Assembly: GCA_943328885.2 (NCBI GenBank)
Contig: CALQBT020000182.1
Coordinates: forward strand, 1-6,111
Length of the DNA stretch: 6,111 bases
Direction of reading: 5' to 3'
From: Bordetella parapertussis
GTDB lineage: Bacteria; Pseudomonadota; Gammaproteobacteria; Burkholderiales; Burkholderiaceae_C
The notes beneath the pieces were generated by a model. The model was not told the DNA's origin, made no database searches, and worked only from the letters and a program-made list of their open reading frames with translations. Numbering within the stretch: position 1 is the first letter of the stretch; every line of letters begins with the position of its first letter. Of this stretch, positions 1 through 5,400 are shown piece by piece. The position numbers and the translations under genes were made by a program.

Positions 1-1173
1 GCTGTGGTGGGCCAGCACGAAAGCCCGGCCGCCCTCGCCCATCGCCAGCCGCTCGGCGGCAGGCAAAGCAGCCAGCCGGCGCAGCCCGTCGGCCACGGCT
101 TGCGGATTCTCGGGCGCCACCGTCAGGCCGCAGCCGCTCTCGGCCACCGGGTCGTTGCCGGCTTCGACGCTGTGCAGCACGGCACAAGCCGCCATCATGT
201 AGTCCATCAGCTTGTTCGGCGCGATGCCGAAGCGGTAGATCGGCACCCGCTGCCAGCCGATGTAGGCGATGTCGATCTGGGCCAGAAACGACGGGACTTC
301 AGCTTTCGGGATCGGCGGCAGCAGCACGACCTGGGTCAGGCCTTCGTCGGCGATGCGCTGCGCCAGGCGCTCGCGCTCGTGGCCGTCGCCGACCATCACA
401 AAGGCGATCGGCTGGTCGCGCAGCAGCGCGGCAGCGTCGAGCAACACGCCGAGCGCATTGGGCAGGCCCATCGAACCGGCATAGCCGACCACTGTTCGGC
501 CAGCAGCGCGCTGCGCAGCGATCGCGCTGGCCAGGTCATCGCACAGCGGCGGCGCCTCCAACTGCCAATCGTCGGGCGCAATGCCGTTGGGCACGATGAC
601 GAGCTTGCACAGGTCCAGCCCGCGCGAGGCCATGTGGTCCTGCACCTTGGGCAGCATCGAGATCACCACATCGGCGTCGCGGTAGGCTGCGTCTTCGGCC
701 GCCTGGCACAGACGGATGAACGGGTGTTGCGGCGACATGCCCGAGAGCTCGATGGGCGAGAGCGGCCACAGGTCGTGGACCTCGTACACCAGCAGCGCAG
801 CGGCCATCCTGGCGATGCGCCGCGCGACCCAGATGTCGAGCGGGTAGGTGCTCGACGCAATCACCACATCAGGCTTGAATTCGCGCACCAGGCGATGCGA
901 CTGGCCCCAGACCTGCGACAGATAGCGCCAGATGTTCCAGACCCGGCCCACACCATTGCCCTGGTAGCGCGGCGTGGCGAGCCAGCGGTAGGCGATGCCG
1001 TCGATCAGTTCGTCGCCGGCCTCGGGCTGGCGCGCGCGCACATGCGAGAAGTCAGCGGCGACGATCTGCACGCGGTGGCCGGCGCGAACCCATTCGCGCG
1101 CGAGGTAGTAAGGCCGGTATTCCATGCCCAGCAGCGGTGAGCCCGCGTAGTGCTGGAGGTAGAGCAGGTTCAT
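1..1173 (-). CDS. WbuB-like family 4 glycosyltransferase, C-terminus cut by window edge
   Basis: This is probably a cytoplasmic glycosyltransferase with the GT-B fold (GT4) that moves a sugar from a nucleotide donor onto the lipid-linked O-unit. The frame is open from the ATG at 1173 to the left edge, giving 391 residues and no stop, so a short C-terminal tail is missing. Features seen: MNLLYLQHYAGSP at the N-terminus and GMEYRPYYLAREW (16-28), typical of WbuB-type enzymes; YEVHDLWPLSPIEL (130-143); VPNGI (194-198) between the two domains; GYAGSMG (230-236) and VMVGDGHERERL (259-270) opening the donor domain; and FGIAPNKLMDYM (315-326), where Asp replaces the second Glu of the usual EX7E motif. 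The start overlaps the stop of the upstream glycosyltransferase as ATGA. The Shine-Dalgarno is weak, which fits reinitiation. E. coli WbuB is a putative N-acetyl-L-fucosamine transferase, but the sugar used here cannot be read from sequence. Confidence 0.92.
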   Translation of the reverse strand, partial: MNLLYLQHYAGSPLLGMEYRPYYLAREWVRAGHRVQIVAADFSHVRARQPEAGDELIDGIAYRWLATPRYQGNGVGRVWNIWRYLSQVWGQSHRLVREFKPDVVIASSTYPLDIWVARRIARMAAALLVYEVHDLWPLSPIELSGMSPQHPFIRLCQAAEDAAYRDADVVISMLPKVQDHMASRGLDLCKLVIVPNGIAPDDWQLEAPPLCDDLASAIAAQRAAGRTVVGYAGSMGLPNALGVLLDAAALLRDQPIAFVMVGDGHERERLAQRIADEGLTQVVLLPPIPKAEVPSFLAQIDIAYIGWQRVPIYRFGIAPNKLMDYMMAACAVLHSVEAGNDPVAESGCGLTVAPENPQAVADGLRRLAALPAAERLAMGEGGRAFVLAHHS

Positions 1174-2288
1174 GCCAGCAACACCCGGTACAGCGCCAAG
1201 AGTTCGGCTTCGGCCATCGGCCAGTGGTAGTGCGACAGCACCGCGCTGCGGCCTGCCTGGCCCATGGCCTGCACCAGCGGCGCGTCGTCGATCAGGCGGT
1301 CGATCGCCGCGGCGATGGCGGCCGGGTCGGCCGGGTCCACGCACAGCCCGCAGTGGTGGCGCTCGACGATGTCGCGCCACAGCGCGAAGTCCGACGCGAT
1401 CACCGGCAGCTCGGCCGACATGTACTCAAACATCTTGATCGGCAGCGCGTCGAGGTAGCTCGGCATCGGCAGCAGCGTGACCAGGCCAGCGCGCGAACGC
1501 GCCAGCACCTGGCGCACGCTGTCGCGGCCGACCCGGCCGAGGTAGTCCACGCGCGACCAACCCGGCTCGGCGCGCAACTCGGCCTCGAGCGCCGCGTCCT
1601 CGAAGTCGCCGCACAGGATCAATCGCACATCGCGCGCCGCGGCCACTGCGCGCACCATGGTCAGCGCGCCGCGGGTGCGCATGATGCCGCCGACATAGCA
1701 CACGGCACGCTCGCGCGGCAGCGGTTCGGCGGGCGGCGCCAGTTCGGCCAGGAACGGGAAGTTGCTGACATTGACGCTGCGCGCGGCCACCGCGGCGAAA
1801 CGCGCGGCGATGTGCGGCGTGGCCGCCACCACCGCCGCCAACGCGCGCACTTGGCGGTTCTCGTAGACCTCGAAGGCGCGCGAGGCCAGGCCGCGCAGCG
1901 GCGCCGGGATCCACTGCTTGGTCAGGATTTGCCGCGGTACGTCTTCGTGCGCGTCGTAGATCACCGGCAGGCCGGTGCGCGCCAGCGTCACGGCCAGCGG
2001 CAGCAGTTCGGGGTCATGCACATGCACCAGCGCGGGCCGCAACCGCAGCACGGCTTGCATCGCTGCGCGCGGTTGCAGCCGCATCCGCGCGAGCCGCCCC
2101 TGCGGCCGCGCGCCGATGTCGACGATGCGCACGCCATCGACCTCAGCGTCGCCCAGACCATCACCGACGACCTGGGTGACAGCATGGCCGGCGCGGGCCA
2201 AGGACACGCATTCCTTGCGGAAGATGCGGATGTCATCGCGCGGATGGACGGTCGTGACATGCACCACAGGGGCAGCGGCTTTGGTCAT
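1170..2288 (-). CDS. Family 4 glycosyltransferase (HDPELLP type)
   Basis: A 372-residue GT-B glycosyltransferase, a normal length for GT4, expected to add one sugar of the repeat unit at the inner membrane's cytoplasmic face. The N-terminal acceptor domain holds VHVHDPELLPL (88-98) and IYDAHEDVPRQ (110-120), characteristic of one GT4 subgroup. The donor domain begins near CYVGGIMRTRG (197-207) and contains LILCGDFED (223-231). The donor-site motif is DALPIKMFEYM (280-290), so the usual EX7E reads DX7E (D280, E288), followed by PVIASDFALWRDIVE (295-309). The position before Leu-Pro in this helix is normally Gly (AG.P) but is Glu293 here. The ATG at 2288 overlaps the upstream gene's TGA by 4 bases, and its own TGA (1170-1172) overlaps the next ATG. 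The fold is clear; donor, linkage and acceptor are unknown. Confidence 0.93.
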   Translation of the reverse strand: MTKAAAPVVHVTTVHPRDDIRIFRKECVSLARAGHAVTQVVGDGLGDAEVDGVRIVDIGARPQGRLARMRLQPRAAMQAVLRLRPALVHVHDPELLPLAVTLARTGLPVIYDAHEDVPRQILTKQWIPAPLRGLASRAFEVYENRQVRALAAVVAATPHIAARFAAVAARSVNVSNFPFLAELAPPAEPLPRERAVCYVGGIMRTRGALTMVRAVAAARDVRLILCGDFEDAALEAELRAEPGWSRVDYLGRVGRDSVRQVLARSRAGLVTLLPMPSYLDALPIKMFEYMSAELPVIASDFALWRDIVERHHCGLCVDPADPAAIAAAIDRLIDDAPLVQAMGQAGRSAVLSHYHWPMAEAELLALYRVLLA

Positions 2289-3361
2289 CGGCTCAGGCCC
2301 TGGTACAGCGACAGGCAGCGCCGCAGGTTGTCGGCAAACAGCGCTTTGTCGCGCACCAAGCGCAGGTTGGCCGGCGCCGTCTCTTCGCGCCAGCGTGTGC
2401 TCTGGCTCAGCGCGATCGCGCGATCGAGCGCCGCCGGCAGGTCAGCCGGCGATCGCACCACCAGCCCGTTGAGTCCATCGACCACCCATTCGCGGTTGGC
2501 CGGCAAGTCCGACACCACCGGCACTGCGCCCTGCGCCAGCGCTTCGAGCAGGCTGACCGAGGTGCCGTCGCTTTCGGGGAAGCTGACATAGACGCTGGCA
2601 GCGCGCTGGCTGCGGGACATCGCCTCGCTGTCGAGAAAACCGCTGAAGTCCGTCACCTGCGCTGCCGCCGAGCGCTGCGCCAGCGCGGCGAGCGCGGCCG
2701 TCTCCGGTCCGCTGGCGGCAACCTCCAGCCGCCATGCCGGGTGGCGCGCTGCGACCTCACTGAAGGCCTCGATGATGCAATCCACCCGGTACAAGGGCTT
2801 GTGCAGCCGACAGGACAGCAGCCGCGGCTGTTTGTGCGGCCAGACCTCATGCAGGTCGTCGGGCAGACTGTCAACGCCCATCACCAGCAAGGCCGAAGGC
2901 CGCAGCTGTCCAGCCACCTGGGCCGCGCGGTCCAGCACATGCGCCGCGTCAGCGGTCCACAGCGCCGCGGCGCGCAGCGTGTGGCGAACCATCGCCCGGT
3001 GCAGCAGGCTGCGCTGGGGCAGCAGCAGCACGTCCGAACCCCAAAGCGTGACGACCAGCGGCACGCCGCGCCCAGCGCTGCCGCGCGCCGCGTGCCAGGC
3101 CACGCTGTTGGCTTGGTGGGCGTGCACCACCCGTGGCCGCCAGCGTTCGATGCAGCGGCCGATGACCGAGGCCGTGCCCAGGCAGCGCAGGTGGAAGTCC
3201 ACCGCCACCTGCTCACGCACCAAAGAGTGCTCGACCAACGCCTGACGGCCCTCGGTGACCAGCACCACGGCCTGCCCAGCCTCGCACAGACCGGCGACAA
3301 ATCGCCGCACATGCGGCGAGGCCGTGCCCACCACCAGCACGGGTGAACCCGCGTCAGCCAT
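2285..3361 (-). CDS. Family 4-type glycosyltransferase (LWGSDVLL type)
   Basis: A 358-residue GT-B enzyme, probably another repeat-unit glycosyltransferase. The start MADAGSPVLVVGTASPH at 3361 is preferred. It begins directly with the first beta strand of the fold, lies 6 bases behind a good Shine-Dalgarno (GAGGGAAGG, 3368-3376), and overlaps the upstream gene by only 8 bases. An in-frame start at 3448 would add 29 residues of non-GT-like sequence. Motifs: VVHAHQANS (78-86), VVTLWGSDVLLLP (103-115), SCRLHKPLYRVD (183-194) opening the donor domain, VAASGPE (214-220), and DGTSVSLLEALAQG (265-278) followed by PVVSDLPANREW (281-292). The EX7E motif is D265-X7-E273. It differs clearly in sequence from the two following glycosyltransferases, so it is not a tandem duplicate of them. 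Substrate is unknown. Confidence 0.92.
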   Translation of the reverse strand: MADAGSPVLVVGTASPHVRRFVAGLCEAGQAVVLVTEGRQALVEHSLVREQVAVDFHLRCLGTASVIGRCIERWRPRVVHAHQANSVAWHAARGSAGRGVPLVVTLWGSDVLLLPQRSLLHRAMVRHTLRAAALWTADAAHVLDRAAQVAGQLRPSALLVMGVDSLPDDLHEVWPHKQPRLLSCRLHKPLYRVDCIIEAFSEVAARHPAWRLEVAASGPETAALAALAQRSAAAQVTDFSGFLDSEAMSRSQRAASVYVSFPESDGTSVSLLEALAQGAVPVVSDLPANREWVVDGLNGLVVRSPADLPAALDRAIALSQSTRWREETAPANLRLVRDKALFADNLRRCLSLYQGLSR

Positions 3362-3363
3362 GG
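3354..3363. repeat. 10-bp junction repeat, copy 1 (methyltransferase end / glycosyltransferase start)
   Basis: TCAGCCATGG on the plus strand, read CCATGGCTGA on the coding strand. It holds the start ATG of the glycosyltransferase and the TGA of the methyltransferase in an 8-base overlap. The identical 10 bases occur at 4123-4132. Confidence 0.8.
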
Positions 3364-4130
3364 GCGACCTTCCCTCGAAGGCCAAAGACCATGAACTGCG
3401 TCGGCCCAGGTCCAGCACGCAGCGCATCGCTGTCCTGCGCCACAGCACGTTCGGCCAGGCTGGCCAGGCGGCGGCCGGCCCAACCCAGGCCGGCCGCGGC
3501 CAGCCGGCCGAGCAGGCGCACGTCTAGCCTGGCGCGATAGCGCGCAAAGCCTGGCGTCGGGTTGTCGATCGGGTGGTGGAACGCCTGCTGCCGGCGCAGC
3601 GCCAGCCCTGCAGCTTCAAAGGCCCGCACCAGCTGCGCGGCCGTTCGCCGCCGGATGTAGGCGACCGGCGCGCTGTCCTGCGCGCCAGTGCTCTCGAGCA
3701 AGATGACACGGCCCTGTGGCGCCAGCGCTGCGGCGAAACCCTGCACCAAGCGCGCGAGTTCGGCGTCATCGGTGACATGTTGCAGCACCGTGATGCTCAG
3801 CACCAGGTCGAAAGGCCCGGCGCCTAGCGCGCGCTCGCGGTCGCGCGTCCACGACACGTTGGCAGCGGGCACGAGCCGCTCGGCGCGCTGCAAGACCTCG
3901 TCGGAGATGTCGTGCGCGACCACGGCGGCGAAGCGCTGCGCCAGCAGCGCGCTGAAGTCGCCGACGCCGCAGCCGAAATCGAGCGCCCGCCGCTGCTGCG
4001 CGCCGACCCCCAGCAACTCGACCAGCGCGCGCAGGCGCAGGCGCTGGTCGTAGGCGTAGATCACAGGGTCGGCCCAGCCAGTGTGGCCGAAACGGCGCAG
4101 CCGCTCGGTCCAGAAGCCGCCCTCAGCCAT
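3354..4130 (-). CDS. Class I SAM-dependent methyltransferase
   Basis: A 258-residue soluble methyltransferase with a Rossmann fold. Motif I is ALDFGCGVGDF (49-59), the glycine-rich S-adenosylmethionine loop. VVAHDISDE (70-78) supplies the acidic residue (D74) expected to bind the SAM ribose. FDLVLSITVLQHV (107-119) is the motif IV-like strand with the conserved HV end, and APQGRVILLES follows as the next strand. The start at 4130 gives MAEGGFWTERLRRFGHTGW, a sensible N-terminus, and overlaps the flippase stop by 8 bases. An in-frame start at 4325 would add 65 Arg/Cys-rich residues that are only the shadow of the flippase gene. Placed between the flippase and the glycosyltransferases, it probably methylates a sugar of the glycan, either as a substituent in each repeat or as a chain-ending cap. 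The accepted sugar cannot be predicted. Confidence 0.92.
   Translation of the reverse strand: MAEGGFWTERLRRFGHTGWADPVIYAYDQRLRLRALVELLGVGAQQRRALDFGCGVGDFSALLAQRFAAVVAHDISDEVLQRAERLVPAANVSWTRDRERALGAGPFDLVLSITVLQHVTDDAELARLVQGFAAALAPQGRVILLESTGAQDSAPVAYIRRRTAAQLVRAFEAAGLALRRQQAFHHPIDNPTPGFARYRARLDVRLLGRLAAAGLGWAGRRLASLAERAVAQDSDALRAGPGPTQFMVFGLRGKVAHG
3368..3376 (-). promoter_or_regulatory. Strong Shine-Dalgarno for the first glycosyltransferase
   Basis: On the minus strand GAGGGAAGG lies 6 bases before the ATG at 3361, inside the last codons of the methyltransferase. It is the best ribosome-binding site among the five visible junctions; the other starts show only short AGG or GGG pieces at looser spacing. 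It settles the start at 3361 and suggests this glycosyltransferase can be translated partly independently of upstream coupling. Confidence 0.65.
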
Positions 4131-4132
4131 GG
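4123..4132. repeat. 10-bp junction repeat, copy 2 (flippase end / methyltransferase start)
   Basis: The same TCAGCCATGG as at 3354-3363, again holding an 8-base stop/start overlap. As a result both upstream proteins end in His-Gly and both downstream proteins begin Met-Ala-(Glu/Asp). The bases on either side of the 10 differ between copies. Confidence 0.8.
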
Positions 4133-5400
4133 ACCGAGGCCTGCGGCAAGCCCGGCGCGGCGCTGCCGATGCGCAGCAGCCAGACCGCGTAACCCGCCAG
4201 CACCGTGGCCGCGCAGATCGACTGCGCGAGCAGTGCCGGCGGCAGACCGACACCCAGCCCGAGGGCAGCCAGCACCGGCAGCAGCATCGCCGCCTGGTAG
4301 GCCAACCCCCAGACCAGCGCGCCACGCTGCCGGCCGAGCAACAGCGGCAGCTGCGACAGCGGGGAGACGAGAAAGTTCATGGCCATCCAGGGCAGCAGGA
4401 TCAAGGCGTATTGGCCGCCTTCGCGCCAGGTCTCGCCGAACACGAGCGCGAAGGTCCAGGGTGCGGTGGCGATGGCCGCGGCCATCGGCAGCAGCCAGCC
4501 CAGCAGTTGGCGCCATTGTGCGATCAGCAGTGGGCGCAGCGGCTGGCCGGCATGGTGGCACTGCGCCGCGCGCTGCTGGAACACCTGACCCATCGAAGCA
4601 CCGAGCATCGCCATCGGCGCACGAACCGTGCGCTGCACCAGCGCGTACAGCCCCAGCGCGGTCGCGCCCCAACCCGCGCCGAGCAGGCTCAGCAGCACGG
4701 CAGCCTGCAGCGTGTCGAGCAGTGCGTGCGGCAGGTTCACCCGCGGAAAGTCAGCGTGCTGGCGTGCGACGCGGGCCAGCACCGGCCAGCCGAGTCGGCG
4801 CCAGCCCTGGCGCAGCGCTGGCGTGCGCCAACTCGCCACGGCAAGCCAGCCGCAGCCCAGCAGCAGGCCCAGGCAGCTGCCCCACACGAGCCCGCCGGCC
4901 GTCGCGCCCCAGGCGCCGAGCGCCAGGCTGCTGCCAGCCGCGGCCAGCGCCTGCACCAGGCGGCTGGCGGCCAGCGCGGCGTAGCGCGCCTGGCGATTGA
5001 CCCAGCCGCCCAGCGCGGCCAGCGCGCAGCTCAGCAGCACAGCGGGTGCGAGCAGCGGCAGCCACAGCTCGGCACGATGCCAATGCCAGCGCGCAGCGAG
5101 GGCCTCGCCGGCCAAGCCCTGCAGCAGCGCCACGGCCAAGGCCAGACCCGCCGCCAACAGCAGCGCCAGCGCCAGCAGACCGATCGAATCGCCGTCTTCC
5201 TTGGGCAGCATCACCGCCAGCTCGTAGCGCCCACCAGCCACCACGGCCAGCACCGCCAGCACGGCGCCGAACAGCGCGAGCGCTGCAAAGTCGTCGGGCT
5301 TGAACAAGCGCGTGAGCATCGGGCTCGCGCCCAGGCCGACGAGTTGCGCCAGTAGCGCACCACCGAGCAGGGTCGATGCCTGCCGGGTGGCCAGTTTCAT
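4123..5400 (-). CDS. wzx: Wzx-like polysaccharide flippase (MOP superfamily)
   Basis: A 425-residue integral inner-membrane protein with roughly 11 to 12 hydrophobic segments, for example about 11-29, 38-56, 73-95, 112-133, 144-162, 166-190, 228-253, 299-321, 329-355, 361-384 and 389-411. Family marks include GRYELAVMLPKEDGD (57-71), found after the second helix of many polysaccharide-export flippases, and the central stretch with DFPRVNLPHALLDTLQ (217-232), LYALVQRTV (251-259) and GASMGQVFQQRAA (267-279). These Wzx-type proteins flip undecaprenyl-diphosphate-linked repeat units to the periplasm. The length fits the family. The ATG at 5400 overlaps the aminotransferase TGA as ATGA, and the gene ends in an 8-base overlap with the methyltransferase. 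A Wzy polymerase is less likely because no large periplasmic loop is visible and the N-terminal marks are of flippase type. The symbol is by family only. Confidence 0.9.
   Translation of the reverse strand: MKLATRQASTLLGGALLAQLVGLGASPMLTRLFKPDDFAALALFGAVLAVLAVVAGGRYELAVMLPKEDGDSIGLLALALLLAAGLALAVALLQGLAGEALAARWHWHRAELWLPLLAPAVLLSCALAALGGWVNRQARYAALAASRLVQALAAAGSSLALGAWGATAGGLVWGSCLGLLLGCGWLAVASWRTPALRQGWRRLGWPVLARVARQHADFPRVNLPHALLDTLQAAVLLSLLGAGWGATALGLYALVQRTVRAPMAMLGASMGQVFQQRAAQCHHAGQPLRPLLIAQWRQLLGWLLPMAAAIATAPWTFALVFGETWREGGQYALILLPWMAMNFLVSPLSQLPLLLGRQRGALVWGLAYQAAMLLPVLAALGLGVGLPPALLAQSICAATVLAGYAVWLLRIGSAAPGLPQASVHG

Noticed and set aside
4..2591. Long plus-strand open frames (4-1140 and 1137-2591)
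   Set aside because: They are antisense to clear glycosyltransferase genes. Their products are Arg/His/Gln-rich with no recognisable fold, as expected from the reverse strand of GC-rich coding DNA.
3362..3448. 29-residue N-terminal extension of the first glycosyltransferase
   Set aside because: It overlaps the methyltransferase tail, lacks GT-like sequence, and the internal start at 3361 has a strong Shine-Dalgarno.
4131..4325. 65-residue N-terminal extension of the methyltransferase
   Set aside because: It is Arg/Cys-rich shadow sequence of the flippase gene; the start at 4130 gives a normal methyltransferase N-terminus with an 8-base overlap.
3912..5355. Plus-strand open frames opposite the flippase (3912-5000 and 4081-5355)
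   Set aside because: Low-complexity Gln/Arg/Ala proteins mirroring the codons of the membrane protein on the other strand; no domain is visible.
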